Source: DASQWP01 sp050697555 (lineage in GTDB: Bacteria > Actinomycetota > Thermoleophilia > Gaiellales > Gaiellaceae). From it: a stretch of DNA of 64,000 nt. Position 1 is the first letter of the stretch, and each line of letters opens with the position of its first letter. Under the pieces are notes generated by a model that made no database searches, had not been told where the DNA came from, and saw nothing but the letters and a program-made list of their open reading frames with translations. This document shows positions 6,384 to 15,835 of this stretch, in pieces. The DNA lies in NCBI GenBank assembly GCA_050697555.1, contig JBOHAD010000003.1, forward strand, positions 26,411 to 90,410. The letters are read 5' to 3'. The position numbers and the translations under genes are program-made.

Positions 6384-9300
6384 TTAGGGCTGTCCGCGGA
6401 CGCGGATGACGACCGTGGCCTCGTCGGAGAGCCCGCCGGCGTCCGTGACGCGCAGCGTCACCGTGTACTCGCCGGCCACGTCGTACGTGTGCCGCACGCT
6501 CTGGCCATCGGCGTCCACCGTCCCGTCGCCGTCGAAGTCCCACTCGTAGGTGAGCCCGCTCGCGGCCTGCTCGGCGTCCGAGGAGAGGCTGCCGTCGAAC
6601 GTCACGGGCTTGCCCGCGACCGGGTTCTTCGGCTTCACCTGGACGACCGCCGTCGGCGCCATGTTCGCCGGCTCCTCGGGAGCGTTGTCGCCGACGTAGC
6701 CGTAGTCGAACGGCGCGCACCCGTCGCCGAGCGTGAAGCGGACGTCGCCCTGGAGATCTCCCGGCGACGTCGCCGGCCCGAGCTCGGCGCCCAGCATCGA
6801 GAGGACGTCGAACCCGAGGCAGCCGAAGCGAAGGTGCCAGAGGCCGTCCTCGCTCGACGGGTCGCTGTAGTTGTCCGTGTGGCCCTCACCGAAGTCGGAG
6901 AACCCGTTGTCCCCGGACGCCGCCGTGAAGGCCGCGTCGTCGAGGTTCGGCGCGTCGTTCCCCGGCTGCGGCTGGGAGTCGACCGGGCTCTGCGCGGGCG
7001 GGTCGTCTGTGCCGACGTTCCCGTATCCGTGCGCCTCGTCCGTGTAGACGAGGAGCAGGCCGGGCGCAAACCCGATGGGATCGCGGTCGTTCTGGCCCTT
7101 GCCGTCGAGGTCGAAGCCCGAACGATCCCGCATCTCGAGGTAGTACGCGTGGTCGGCGGCCGACCCGGACGCGGCGTCGACGTACTGCCAGCCGGCCGTG
7201 CACGTCGAGGCCGTGCGGAGCGCCTCCTTGCACCCGCCGTTGTAGACACGCGCGTCGTCGGGGCTGCCGCTCGACTCGAAGTCGGTCGAGTAGATCACCT
7301 GGTCGCCGGCGGTGATCGTCAGGTCGTCCATGAACCAGCCGGGCCGCGCGAGACCTGCGTCGGTCGAGTACGAGAAGCGCAGCACCGTCGACTGGCCCGC
7401 GGCGGCGGCGAGGTCGTACTCGTCGGCGAGGAAGCCGCCGTCCGGGTACTCGCCGAGCAGCCGGTCGACGTCCTGCGTCCCCGCCGCGTACGACCCGCTC
7501 GTCCCGGTGAGCCCGTTGCCGTACTGCGTCTGGCAGCCGTTCGCATTCGGGTTGAACGTGGCCGTCGTGTAGCCGTTCTCGGACGGGAGCGAGGCGTAGC
7601 TCCCGCCGCTGTCGGTCGAGTACATGACGAACCCGTAGTCGTAGTCCCACTCGATGTCCCAGTAGGACTTGAAGCTCACCGTCACCGGCGTCCCCTCGGG
7701 GAGCGTCGCCAGCTCGGGCAGGGCGATGTCGAGGTTATGGCCCTTCTGCGGCGTGCAGCCGAAGTCGTTGCCCGACTCGGACCACCAGACGTGATCGGGC
7801 GAGGCGCCCTCCGCGACCTTCTGCGGGTCGAGAATCCGCCGCGAGGGCAGCTTCGCCACGTAAGCCTCGCCGTTCGCCACGCCCTCGCCCTCGAGCGCGT
7901 ACGGCATGCCGTCCGGCGTCTTCCAGTCGATCCGCTGCGTGTTCGCCTTCGAGTCGGCGAAGCCGGACGCGGTCGTCTCACCCGGCTCGAGCACGCGCGG
8001 GACGAGCCAGCCGAGCTCCTGCTTGGAGAAGACGTCCATGTGCTGCGACTTGTCAGTCGCCATCAGGTTCCAGTCGCCGTACGTCTCGCGGCCGCCGAGC
8101 GAGTAGAAGTCCGGCAGGCCGAGCGAATGGCCGTACTCGTGGGAGATGACGCTGGCCGCCTCGATGGCCGACTCCGGATTGACGTTGTACGGGCCGACCC
8201 GCACGTAGACCGGAATGTCCGTCTCGTCGGTCGTCATCGTCGTCCGGGACTCGTCCGCGTAGAAGAGCGGGCGCCCCTCGAGGTCCTTCAGCTGGTCGTC
8301 GGAGACGTAGCCCTTGAGGCCCGTCTCAGGATCGGTGTAGTAGAACTCGAGGCTCGACGAGTGCGGCCAGATGTTGTCGTAGGGCGGCACGCTCGTCTGC
8401 GAGACCCCGTTCCCGCCGGCGCCGACGAAGACCATCATGAAGAAGTCGACGACGCCGTCCTTGTCGGTGTCGTAGTCGGAGTAGTCGATCTCGGGATCGG
8501 CGATCACAGCGGCGTCGTAGACCGCCTTGCCGGTCGGCCCGCAGGCCGAGTCGATGTCGAAGAGCAGTCCGATTCCGGTGACCGCGCCGGCGAGGGCCGT
8601 CCCGGTCTTGTCGCCCCCGTAGTACTCGGTGTCGCCCGGCAGCTGATACCAGCCGTTCGAGATCCGCTCCGGATAGAGAGCCGTGTCGCGAGTGTCCTTC
8701 CAGGTCGTGCCCTTGCACGTTCCCTGCGGCTGGGGCTCCGTGAACTGGAACGGGCTGTCCTGGTAGCGCGGGCTCAGGAAGTTGGCGTCCCAGCCGGCGC
8801 TGGCGATGCCGGCGGAGGGAACGGTCCCCTCCGGGAAGAGCTGCCCGTAGGACATCTCCTGGAAGAGGTTGAAGGTCGAGCCCTCGACGTCCGGCGAGTT
8901 GATCACCGCGGCGAGCCGGTCGCCGGTGTGCGAGCCCTCGTGCTTGCGGTCGAAGAAGTCGACGGGAACGACCGGGAACGGCCGGTCGCCGTAGCGCGCC
9001 GTGTCGTAGGTCGCGTTCTGCGGGATCACCTTCGGCCCGTGGGTCGAGGAGGAGAGCCCGGCGGGCCCTCCGTCGTACGTGAGCGAGGCCGTCGTCGAGA
9101 GGTTCTTCCAGACGATCTGCTGGTCCTGGGAGACCGTGTCCGCCTGCGCCTCGACGACGAGCGTCTTCACGGCCGGGTTCCCTTCGGACGCGGCCGGGAC
9201 GTCGCCGATCGTCCACGTGATCGCGTCGGCGCTTACCGTGGCCGAGCCCGAGCCGGTCGTCGGCGCCGCGTTCGTGAAGCTCATGCCGTCGACGGCCGGG

Positions 9301-10262
9301 ACCGTCACGCTCGCCCCGGTCGCGGGTGACGCGGTGTGGTTCTTGACGAAGATCCTGAACGGATACGTCGCGCCCGGCTTCACCCAGCCCACCGAGGAGA
9401 CGAAGCTCGACTCGAGGACGAGCGTGTCCGGCGGGACGTTGAGCGTGACCGCGCCGGTGCCGGCCTCGGCGGCCCTCCAGTCGCCCGTCAGCGGGTTGGT
9501 GTAGGCGGCGTCGACGACGTCGACGGCGACCGTGACCTGGAAGCCCGTCTCCGCGGTCGCGGTGATGCCGGCGGTCGCCTCACCGGGGAGCGTGGCCTCG
9601 ATCTGGCCCGCGCCGCCCTGGTTGGCCGTGAACGGCCCGTACGGCCCGCGCACCTCGCCGCTCGGCGTGACGACGCGGAGCGAGTACGTCCCGGCGACAT
9701 CCGTCTTGTTGGTGTCGAGCGCGACCGAGTCCTGCTCGTAGAGGCTCCCCGTCACCGTGACCGGATCGCCGGGGGCGTGGCCGCCCTGCTGGGGCTCGGA
9801 CGCGATGGAGGCGCCGAGCTTGTTGTGGAAGAAGGTGGTCTCGCCGGCCACGGCGTCGCCGGCGCGGGCTCGGAGCGTGATGTCGCCCGCCGGCCAGGAC
9901 GCCTTCGGCGTGATGGAGAACTCCCAGGCGTCGTCCTCGGCCCTGTAGTCAGTCTCCTGCGTCTCGAAGATGTTCCCGTCCGGCCCGACGAGGTCGACGG
10001 CGACGTTCGTCGACTCCGGCGTCGTCTCGCTGACGCTCACGTAGGCGAACCCGCAGTCGAGTCGGTCGAAGTACAGCGAGCCGATGAGGCCGACGCCGGT
10101 ACAGAGCGGCTGCGGCTGCGGAAACTTGACGATGGTCCAGCCCGATGCCATCGGGGCCGGGTCGGAGTCGGCCGCCCGGGGCGCCTGGGGCGCGACCGCG
10201 CCGACCAGGATGACGACCGCAAGAAGCTGAAGAGCCCGGAGGCTCCGAGTTCTACCTGGCAC
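6384..10262 (-). CDS. Large secreted M6-family (immune inhibitor A-like) metalloprotease with C-terminal PKD domain
   Basis: 1292 residues. A signal peptide (basic start, hydrophobic core, APRAADSD) is followed by about 400 residues of Ig/adhesion-like beta domains. The M6 catalytic region has the zinc motif HEYGHSLGLPDFYS near residue 707. Then come the immune-inhibitor-A-type accessory segment (SYWDIEWDYDYGFVMYS, GWFMDDLTI) and a C-terminal PKD domain (VTFDGSLSSD...YEWDFDGDGTVD, HTYDVAGEYTVTLRV; about 1205-1290). It should degrade extracellular protein. A strong hairpin follows the gene. The start ATG lies beside a GC-rich region, and repeat element B sits upstream. Together with the M36 protease at 60.5 kb it suggests scavenging of protein. 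Confidence 0.92.
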   Translation of the reverse strand: MPGRTRSLRALQLLAVVILVGAVAPQAPRAADSDPAPMASGWTIVKFPQPQPLCTGVGLIGSLYFDRLDCGFAYVSVSETTPESTNVAVDLVGPDGNIFETQETDYRAEDDAWEFSITPKASWPAGDITLRARAGDAVAGETTFFHNKLGASIASEPQQGGHAPGDPVTVTGSLYEQDSVALDTNKTDVAGTYSLRVVTPSGEVRGPYGPFTANQGGAGQIEATLPGEATAGITATAETGFQVTVAVDVVDAAYTNPLTGDWRAAEAGTGAVTLNVPPDTLVLESSFVSSVGWVKPGATYPFRIFVKNHTASPATGASVTVPAVDGMSFTNAAPTTGSGSATVSADAITWTIGDVPAASEGNPAVKTLVVEAQADTVSQDQQIVWKNLSTTASLTYDGGPAGLSSSTHGPKVIPQNATYDTARYGDRPFPVVPVDFFDRKHEGSHTGDRLAAVINSPDVEGSTFNLFQEMSYGQLFPEGTVPSAGIASAGWDANFLSPRYQDSPFQFTEPQPQGTCKGTTWKDTRDTALYPERISNGWYQLPGDTEYYGGDKTGTALAGAVTGIGLLFDIDSACGPTGKAVYDAAVIADPEIDYSDYDTDKDGVVDFFMMVFVGAGGNGVSQTSVPPYDNIWPHSSSLEFYYTDPETGLKGYVSDDQLKDLEGRPLFYADESRTTMTTDETDIPVYVRVGPYNVNPESAIEAASVISHEYGHSLGLPDFYSLGGRETYGDWNLMATDKSQHMDVFSKQELGWLVPRVLEPGETTASGFADSKANTQRIDWKTPDGMPYALEGEGVANGEAYVAKLPSRRILDPQKVAEGASPDHVWWSESGNDFGCTPQKGHNLDIALPELATLPEGTPVTVSFKSYWDIEWDYDYGFVMYSTDSGGSYASLPSENGYTTATFNPNANGCQTQYGNGLTGTSGSYAAGTQDVDRLLGEYPDGGFLADEYDLAAAAGQSTVLRFSYSTDAGLARPGWFMDDLTITAGDQVIYSTDFESSGSPDDARVYNGGCKEALRTASTCTAGWQYVDAASGSAADHAYYLEMRDRSGFDLDGKGQNDRDPIGFAPGLLLVYTDEAHGYGNVGTDDPPAQSPVDSQPQPGNDAPNLDDAAFTAASGDNGFSDFGEGHTDNYSDPSSEDGLWHLRFGCLGFDVLSMLGAELGPATSPGDLQGDVRFTLGDGCAPFDYGYVGDNAPEEPANMAPTAVVQVKPKNPVAGKPVTFDGSLSSDAEQAASGLTYEWDFDGDGTVDADGQSVRHTYDVAGEYTVTLRVTDAGGLSDEATVVIRVRGQP

Positions 10263-10775
10263 AGGTTCCCCCCAGTGAGAACGACCGCATGATGCCTACA
10301 ACCGAGTGTTCTTACCGAATCGCGCCCCGACCCAAACCTCCGCGGGCCGCCTCTCACCCCGGTCGCCCCACCCGGCACGCCCTCGTGAGGCTTGTGTTCC
10401 ACACGCACGAGCTTTCTCGGCGCATCGTGGATCCGTGGCCTTCCGTCCGCCGGTTCACCGCGAGTTCGTCCTCGCTCTGCGCGTCCTCGACGCCTTCGGC
10501 ATGCCCTATGCAGAGGCATGGCGCCTCCTGCGCCCGGTTTCGGCCCGTCTCGGCGTCCCGCGGCCGAGCTACTCGAGCGTTCGCCGGATCCTCATCGCCC
10601 AGCGAGAGCGGAAGCGACGCCGCGCCGACGAGCTCGACCGGCTTCTCGCCGACCTCTTTGCAGGTCGCTTCCCGTATGTGACGGTGGAACACAAGCTCGT
10701 GGGGCTCGGGCCTGCCGAGGGCGCGCGCTCGCCGCCGCCGCCGGGTCGCGGCGGACGGTTTGCTCGGGCGCCGGC
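10263..10775. other. 513-base region between the M6 protease and YyaL genes, mostly repeat element B
   Basis: Bases 10263-10389 should hold the M6 protease promoter; nothing specific is recognised there. Bases 10390-10698 are the long form of the inverted-repeat element, with a possible small gene starting at 10435. A CGCCGG-CTCAG-CCGGCG hairpin overlaps the end of the YyaL gene near 10768 and may act as its terminator. Confidence 0.5.
10390..10698. repeat. Inverted-repeat element, copy B (long form carrying an ORF)
   Basis: The left end GCTTGTGTTCCACACGCACGAGC (folds with one wobble) and the right end ..GGTGGAACACAAGCTC are inverted copies of the termini seen in copies A and C. This copy is about 310 bases instead of 106-120 and contains most of a small basic open frame, so A and C may be deletion derivatives of B or of a longer parent. 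Confidence 0.55.
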
Positions 10776-10851
10776 TCAGCCGGCGAGGGCGGCGCGGAGC
10801 TCGTCCGGCTCAGTCACGGGCGCGAGGCAGGCGAAGCGCTCGCACGCGTAG
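10435..10851 (+). CDS. Possible small basic DNA-binding-like protein inside repeat element B
   Basis: The GTG at 10435 opens a frame whose first 85 or so residues look protein-like: [20 protein letters not shown], then [20 protein letters not shown] and [16 protein letters not shown]. This suggests two or three helices with a very basic centre, possibly a helix-turn-helix fold. The frame reads through the right-hand repeat (..VEHKL) and runs on into low-complexity sequence overlapping the convergent YyaL gene, so the true end is unclear. I recognise no family. Its place between the element's inverted ends suggests a mobility or regulatory role, which is only inference. It may not be expressed. 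Confidence 0.33.
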   Translation: MAFRPPVHREFVLALRVLDAFGMPYAEAWRLLRPVSARLGVPRPSYSSVRRILIAQRERKRRRADELDRLLADLFAGRFPYVTVEHKLVGLGPAEGARSPPPPGRGGRFARAPAQPARAARSSSGSVTGARQAKRSHA

Positions 10852-12704
10852 GCGGCCGGCTTCCCGCCCACGAGGTCGCGCCCGGCGAGAAGCGGAACCG
10901 CGTCGGTCGGCTCCGGCGCGAAGGCGAAGACCGTGCTCGGCTGGAAACCCGCGAGCGCGGCCCGGCGAAGCTCCGCGGAGTCGCCCACGACCGCCACCTC
11001 GCGCGGCGGGGAGAAGTGGAGGTCGAGGGCGCAAAGCAGGTGGCCGACGGCGGCCGGCGCGCGCTCGACGAGCGACCGCGCGAGGCGGAAGACGCCGACG
11101 GCCTGGCGCTCGAGCTCCTCGTTTCCGTAGATCCGCGCGAGCCGCAGGAGCACGAAGGCGAGCATCGAGTTCCCCGACGGCGTCGGATGGTCGTCGAGCT
11201 CCTTGCGCCGGGCGACGAGCCCGTTCCCGGACGGCGCGTCGACGTAGAAGCCGCCGTTCTCCCCGTCGGCGAAGAGCTCGACCGCGAGGTCGGCCACGCG
11301 CCGCGCCTCCTCCAGCCAGCGGAGCTCGCCGGTCGCCCAGTGGAGCTCGAGGAGCCCGCTGGCGACGTTCGCGTAGTCCTCCAGATAGGCGTCGATCTTG
11401 GCGACCCCGTCGCGGTACGTGCGCAGGAGACGGCCGGCCTCCGTCGAGAGCGGGCCGAGGAGGAACTCGGCGAGCGCGCGGGCCGCGTCCAGATAGTCCG
11501 TCCGCTCGACCCGGTGGGCCGCCTCCGCGAGGGCGGCGAGGGCGAGCCCGTTCCAGCCGGCGAGGGCCTTGTCGTCCCGAAGCGGTTGCGGGCGCTCCTC
11601 GCGGGAGGCGAGCAGCCGCCGCCTCGCCTCGTCCGGAATCTCGCCGCGAAGAACGCTCCGCCCGTGCTCGAAGGGAAGGAGCCACTCGGGATGCTCCTCG
11701 CCGAGGACGGCGCGGATCTCCTCGGGCGTCCATGTGTACGTGAGCCCCTCCTCGCCGTCGGTGTCGGCATCCTGCGCCGAGGCGAAGCCGCCCTCCGGCA
11801 GGCGAAGCTCCCGGAGCAGGTAGTCGAGCGTCTCCTCCACGACGTGCCGGTAGTGCTCCTCGCCCGTCACGAGCCACGCGTGCAGGTATGCGCTCGCCAG
11901 GAGCGCGTTGTCGTAGAGCATCTTCTCGAAGTGTGGGACGACCCACTCGGCGTCGACCGCGTAACGATGGAAGCCCCCGCCGACCAGGTCGTACATGCCG
12001 CCGGCGGCCATGCGGTCGAGCGTGAGGCGCACCATGTCGAGCGCGTCGTCGCGCTCCGTCCGCAGGAGGAACTCGAGCGTCGAAGCCGGCGGGAACTTGG
12101 GGGCGCCGCCGAAGCCCCCGTGGACGGGGTCGAGCTGGCTCCGGAGCCCGGAGACGGCCCGCGTGAGGAGCTCGCCCGTCAACGGCTCCTTCGACGGTGC
12201 TCGCTCGCTCGCTTGCCGGATCGCCTCCACGAGCACGTCGGCCTGCCGCTCCACGTCCCCGCGGCGCCCGCGATAGGCCTCCGCGACGGCCTCGAGAACC
12301 TGCGTGAAGCCCGGCATGTTGAAGCGCGGCTCGGGCGGGAAGTAGGTGCCGCCGTAGAAGGGCTTCCCCTCGGGCGTGAGGAAGACAGTCAGCGGCCAGC
12401 CGCCGTGGCCCGTCATCGAGACGACCGCGTCCATGTAGAGCCCGTCGACGTCGGGGCGCTCCTCGCGGTCGACCTTCACTGGGACGAAGTGCTCGTTCAT
12501 GACGGCCGCAGTCGCCTCGTCCTCGAAGGACTCGTGCTCCATGACGTGGCACCAGTGGCACGCCGCGTAGCCGACGGACAGGAGCAGGGGCTGATCCTTT
12601 TCGCGCGCGCGCGCGAAGGCCTCGTCACCCCACGGGTACCAGTCCACCGGGTTGTCCGCGTGCTGGAGGAGGTACGGGCTGGTCTCGTGCGCGAGGCGGT
12701 TCAC
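10776..12704 (-). CDS. YyaL/SSP411-type protein: thioredoxin-fold (DUF255) plus alpha/alpha-barrel domain
   Basis: 642 residues, normal for the family. It opens [20 protein letters not shown] and [13 protein letters not shown], followed by the CxxC of [11 protein letters not shown] (about 46-49), [11 protein letters not shown] and [13 protein letters not shown], the signature of DUF255 thioredoxin-like proteins. The remaining 400 residues form the six-hairpin-like domain related to N-acylglucosamine epimerases (..[21 protein letters not shown]). The biochemical role is not established; a redox or sugar-linked function is assumed for the family. The 3' end lies against repeat element B. The MFS gene ends 15 bases upstream of this start on the same strand, so the two may be co-transcribed. 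Confidence 0.92.
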   Translation of the reverse strand: MNRLAHETSPYLLQHADNPVDWYPWGDEAFARAREKDQPLLLSVGYAACHWCHVMEHESFEDEATAAVMNEHFVPVKVDREERPDVDGLYMDAVVSMTGHGGWPLTVFLTPEGKPFYGGTYFPPEPRFNMPGFTQVLEAVAEAYRGRRGDVERQADVLVEAIRQASERAPSKEPLTGELLTRAVSGLRSQLDPVHGGFGGAPKFPPASTLEFLLRTERDDALDMVRLTLDRMAAGGMYDLVGGGFHRYAVDAEWVVPHFEKMLYDNALLASAYLHAWLVTGEEHYRHVVEETLDYLLRELRLPEGGFASAQDADTDGEEGLTYTWTPEEIRAVLGEEHPEWLLPFEHGRSVLRGEIPDEARRRLLASREERPQPLRDDKALAGWNGLALAALAEAAHRVERTDYLDAARALAEFLLGPLSTEAGRLLRTYRDGVAKIDAYLEDYANVASGLLELHWATGELRWLEEARRVADLAVELFADGENGGFYVDAPSGNGLVARRKELDDHPTPSGNSMLAFVLLRLARIYGNEELERQAVGVFRLARSLVERAPAAVGHLLCALDLHFSPPREVAVVGDSAELRRAALAGFQPSTVFAFAPEPTDAVPLLAGRDLVGGKPAAYACERFACLAPVTEPDELRAALAG

Positions 12705-12719
12705 ACCGCCACGTTACCG

Positions 12720-14066
12720 CTACACCAGCTTCGTACCCCGAGTCTCCCGCCCGAGCAGGGTCACGAACGCCCCGGCGACCATCACCGCCGCCACGAAGGT
12801 GAGAGACCAGACCGTGTCGCCGGTCGCGTCGAGGAGGTTGCCGAAGATGTACGGCCCGGCGATGGCCGCGCCCTTTCCGACGCCCTCCACCATGCCGAAG
12901 GCGCTCGAGCGCAGGCGGGTGGGGAAGAGCTCCGACGTGTACGGGTAGACCGCGCCCCACGCTCCCAGGTTGAAGAACCCGACGAAGAAGAGCGCCGCGA
13001 CGTACATGGGGGTCGAGTCGGCGATCGCGAAGGCGAAGGCAGAGACGCCGGCGAGGAAGAGGAACGCGCCGAGCGTCGGCTTGCGTCCGATCCGCTCCAC
13101 GAGCCAGATCGAGGCGGCGTAGCCCGGGAACTGCGAGAGGGCGCTCAGGGTCAGGAGCAGGTAGAGGTCGAGCGTGAACCGCGCCTCGTCCTGGAGCACG
13201 AAGGGAAGCCAGAGGAAGAGGCCATAGTACGAGATGTTGAGCGCGATCCAGACGGCCACGATCATGGCGGCGGTCCCTCGCAGGCGGCTGCCCACGAGCT
13301 CGCGCACGGAGGAGCGCTCCTCGGGCGCCGCGGCGAGCGTGGCCGCGTCCACCTCCCGGCCGGTGATGCCGGAGAGCACCTCCGCGGCCTCGTCCTTGCG
13401 GCCCCGGCGCGCGAGGAAGTACGGGCTCTCCGGGAGGGAAAGGCGCGCGACGAAGGCGAGAAAGGCCGGGAAGGAGGCGGCGAGGAAGAGGTAGCGCCAG
13501 CTCCACTCGCCGCCGACCTGCTCCAGGAAGAGCCACGACAGGCCGGTGGCGAGGAGGAGGCCGACCGGCCAGAAGAGGTCGAGGACGACGAGGAAGCGCC
13601 CCCGGCGCTGGGGCGGCAGGTACTCCGCGAGCATGGAGGGGTCGACGACGAGGAGGGCGCCCAGGCCGATGCCGGCGAGGAAGCGGAAGGCCGAGACGGA
13701 GCCCGGCCCCCAGGCGAGCGCGGTCAGCGCGGTGAAGGCGGCGTACCAGAGGATGGCTCCCTGGAAGATGCGCCGGCGGCCGACGCGGTCGGCGAGGCGG
13801 CCGAAGACGAGGCTCCCGACCAGCGACCCCGCGAGAGCGGAGGCGGCGATCCAGCCGGCCATGCTCCCGGAGAGGTTCCAGAGGTCGGTGAAGAGCCGGA
13901 CGGTGAAGCCGACGAGGAGGATCTCCATGGCCACGAACGTCCAGGCCGCGCCGGTGACGAGCACCGCGTTGCGGTGGAAACGGGTGAAGCCGCCGTCGCG
14001 GAGGACGTCCTCGACGTCGACGTGCGTGCGGGCTGCGGTGGGGGCTGGGACGTCGGCGACGGTCAT
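12720..14066 (-). CDS. Major facilitator superfamily transporter
   Basis: 448 residues with twelve predicted membrane spans in two halves. The MFS signature between spans 2 and 3 (GRLADRVGRRRIF) and the repeat-half equivalent (VERIGRKPTLG) are present, as are PESPYFLARRGRKDEA and AYPYTSELFPTRLRSS, which resemble the sugar/metabolite:H+ symporter branch. The cytoplasmic N-terminus carries VEDVLRDGGFTRFHRNAV, typical of organic-acid and niacin-type MFS carriers. The substrate is not known. The gene is divergent from the NrtR-like regulator, with 45 bases between starts, so that regulator may control it. Confidence 0.92.
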   Translation of the reverse strand: MTVADVPAPTAARTHVDVEDVLRDGGFTRFHRNAVLVTGAAWTFVAMEILLVGFTVRLFTDLWNLSGSMAGWIAASALAGSLVGSLVFGRLADRVGRRRIFQGAILWYAAFTALTALAWGPGSVSAFRFLAGIGLGALLVVDPSMLAEYLPPQRRGRFLVVLDLFWPVGLLLATGLSWLFLEQVGGEWSWRYLFLAASFPAFLAFVARLSLPESPYFLARRGRKDEAAEVLSGITGREVDAATLAAAPEERSSVRELVGSRLRGTAAMIVAVWIALNISYYGLFLWLPFVLQDEARFTLDLYLLLTLSALSQFPGYAASIWLVERIGRKPTLGAFLFLAGVSAFAFAIADSTPMYVAALFFVGFFNLGAWGAVYPYTSELFPTRLRSSAFGMVEGVGKGAAIAGPYIFGNLLDATGDTVWSLTFVAAVMVAGAFVTLLGRETRGTKLV

Positions 14067-14111
14067 GAGTGCTATGCTGCGGGGGGTTTACGACTGTGAG
14101 GCGATAACTCC

Positions 14112-14807
14112 GTGGACAAGTCTAGCACAGAGGGTGAGCCCGGCCACGAGGCGCTCGCCGCCGTGCTCCAGGTTCGGGACGGGGACCTCCAGGTGCTCCT
14201 CTGGCAGCGGGCGCGTCGTCCCTTCCTCGGGGCCTGGGCGCTCCCCGGCGGGCGGCTCGGCCCGGATGAGACGCTCGAGCGCTCGATCCGTCGCCACCTC
14301 GCCGCCAAGGTCGACGTCCGCGAGCTCTCGCACCTCGAGCAGCTCGAGACGCTGAGCGATCCGGGCCGCCATCCCGAGCGGCGGCTGGTCGCCACCGCCT
14401 ACCTGGGCCTCGTTCCGGCCGACGTCGACCCGCGGGTGCCGGCGGACACGACGTGGCACAAGGTCGACGAGCTTCCGCGGATGGGGTTCGACCATGCCGC
14501 GGTAGCTCTCGCCGGTCGCGAGCGCTTGCGCGCGAAGCTCTCGTACACGAACGTCGGCTTCGCGCTCGCGCCCCCCTCGTTCACCATCTCCGAACTCCGC
14601 GAGCTCTACCGAGCCGCTCTGGGCCACGACGTCTCGGCGACCAACCTCCAGCGCGTGCTCGTGCGCCGGCGGCTGCTCGAGCCGACGGGGGAGACGCGCC
14701 CCCCGGGGCGTGCCGGCGGGCGTCCCGCGGCCGTCTTCCGCTTCGCCGCCGACGATCTCGAGGTCACGGATCAGTTCGCCGTCCTGCGCCCGCCCGGCGA
14801 GCGCTGA
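14112..14807 (+). CDS. NrtR-like transcriptional regulator (Nudix fold plus winged helix)
   Basis: 231 residues. Residues 1-145 form a Nudix-fold domain (VLQVRDGDLQVLLWQRARRP, WALPGGRLGPDETL), and 155-225 a winged helix typical of NrtR regulators (FTISELRELYRAALG, TNLQRVLVRRRLLEPTG). The catalytic Nudix box is degenerate: where REx2EE is expected the sequence reads RRHLAAK. It should therefore bind rather than hydrolyse its ligand, in NrtR usually ADP-ribose or another NAD-related compound. NrtR proteins repress NAD-salvage or sugar genes. Here the divergent MFS transporter is the obvious target, by inference. The start is a GTG at 14112; no strong ribosome-binding site is seen. Confidence 0.8.
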   Translation: MDKSSTEGEPGHEALAAVLQVRDGDLQVLLWQRARRPFLGAWALPGGRLGPDETLERSIRRHLAAKVDVRELSHLEQLETLSDPGRHPERRLVATAYLGLVPADVDPRVPADTTWHKVDELPRMGFDHAAVALAGRERLRAKLSYTNVGFALAPPSFTISELRELYRAALGHDVSATNLQRVLVRRRLLEPTGETRPPGRAGGRPAAVFRFAADDLEVTDQFAVLRPPGER

Positions 14808-14848
14808 TTCACAGCGTCGTCCACAGCGGGGCGGTGGTTTTCCCGGAA

Positions 14849-14882
14849 GGACACGTCCCGGGCCTGACCCCGGGACGTGTCC
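14849..14882. terminator. Perfect 14-bp palindromic hairpin between converging genes
   Basis: GGACACGTCCCGGG (14849-14862), a CCTGAC loop, and its exact complement CCCGGGACGTGTCC (14869-14882). It stands between the 3' ends of the NrtR-like gene and the Rpf-like gene, so it probably terminates both. It could also be a REP-type palindrome. Confidence 0.65.
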
Positions 14883-14892
14883 GCAAGCGGCC

Positions 14893-15429
14893 TTAGATGA
14901 GGCCGCAGCGCCGGGCCGTCGTCGGCCACGGATAGAAGCCGCGGCCGGCGCGGAGCGCCTTCTCCGCCACCCACATCTGCTCGAGCGGCGTCCAGTGGTC
15001 GGCCGTCCCCTTCGTGCGCAGGAGCCGGCGCCCGTACGTCCGCTGGAAGGCGAGATCCATCTGAAGCCCTCCGTAGTACGGCGCGTTCGGGTCGTTCCAG
15101 GGACCCTCGTAGCGATGGATGCAACGCCACTCCCGCAGGTGCGGCGGACGGTGGGCGCGCTTGCGGGCGCGCTCTGCCCGGGCCTTCCAGCGGTCGCGCA
15201 GCCGCAGGACGGACGCAGGCGACCCGAGCGTGCGCTCCCGGCGGAGGACCCGCGTGAGCGGCTTGCCCATGGCCCGCTGCCAGCGCCACGTCTCGGCGCG
15301 GTGTTCCCGTATCTGCTGAGGCAGCGGCGTAGCGCCCTGGCCGCGGACGTTGGCGGTCGAAGCCGGGACGGCGAGCGCGAGAGCGAAGACGGACGCGAGC
15401 AGGAGCCCGCGCGGGCGCGTGAGTTGCAA
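14893..15429 (-). CDS. Secreted Rpf-like / transglycosylase-like cell-wall hydrolase
   Basis: 178 residues with a signal peptide (RPRGLLLASVFALALAVPAS). The C-terminal 80 residues (about 98-178) match the resuscitation-promoting-factor/transglycosylase-like fold: WRCIHRYEGPWND with a candidate catalytic Glu, PYYGGLQMDLAFQRTYG, ADHWTPLEQMWVAEKAL and FYPWPTTARRCGL. The middle (WQRAMGKPLTRVLRRERTLG) is a linker seen in related proteins of this clade. It is expected to cleave peptidoglycan glycan strands during growth or resuscitation. It has its own hairpin terminator shared with the NrtR-like gene. Confidence 0.85.
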   Translation of the reverse strand: MQLTRPRGLLLASVFALALAVPASTANVRGQGATPLPQQIREHRAETWRWQRAMGKPLTRVLRRERTLGSPASVLRLRDRWKARAERARKRAHRPPHLREWRCIHRYEGPWNDPNAPYYGGLQMDLAFQRTYGRRLLRTKGTADHWTPLEQMWVAEKALRAGRGFYPWPTTARRCGLI

Positions 15430-15568
15430 CCGATTTCCCCCTTGTTGGGTCTTTGCAGGCCCGCCGCCGGACGAGGGACGGGTCGGGCCGGGCGTCCGAA
15501 GCTGCCGCAGGGGACGCTCGGCCCACAGTGTGTTTCCCCGAAGCGGCCTACGTTACACTCATGGCGTC

Positions 15569-15835
15569 ATGCTCTGGTTCACCCTCTGGTTCATGGTGAT
15601 CCTGAAGATCCCGGCGCTCTACCTCTGCTACGTCATCTGGTGGGCGGTCAAGGATCCGCCGGTCGAGACCGCGGGAGGCCCGAGCGGAGGCTTCGGGGGC
15701 GGCGTCGTCGGCCCCGACCCGCACCGTCCCCGCACGCCCGTGCCCGGGCGCCGCCCCGGCCCGCACGGCTCGCCGGTGCGCCGCCAGCTCCGCACCTCCG
15801 AGCCGCGCCCGACCCGCGCGCAGAGGGTCGTCTGA
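15569..15835 (+). CDS. Small single-pass membrane protein with a basic Pro/Arg-rich tail
   Basis: 88 residues: a strongly hydrophobic N-terminal segment (LWFTLWFMVILKIPALYLC, extended by YVIWWAV) followed by a Gly/Pro/Arg-rich cytoplasmic tail. I do not recognise a family. A TACACT box (15554-15559) about 10 bases before the ATG suggests a leaderless or near-leaderless transcript. Its stop codon overlaps the start of the next small membrane protein, so the two probably form a unit. Confidence 0.6.
   Translation: MLWFTLWFMVILKIPALYLCYVIWWAVKDPPVETAGGPSGGFGGGVVGPDPHRPRTPVPGRRPGPHGSPVRRQLRTSEPRPTRAQRVV

Noticed and set aside
6489..9329. A 946-codon open frame antisense to the M6 protease
   Set aside because: It is the mirror of strong third-position G/C bias in the real gene; composition is Arg/Val/Asp-rich without any domain.
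10392..14099. A 1235-codon frame across the YyaL and MFS genes on the opposite strand
   Set aside because: It spans two clear genes and has only low-complexity charged sequence.
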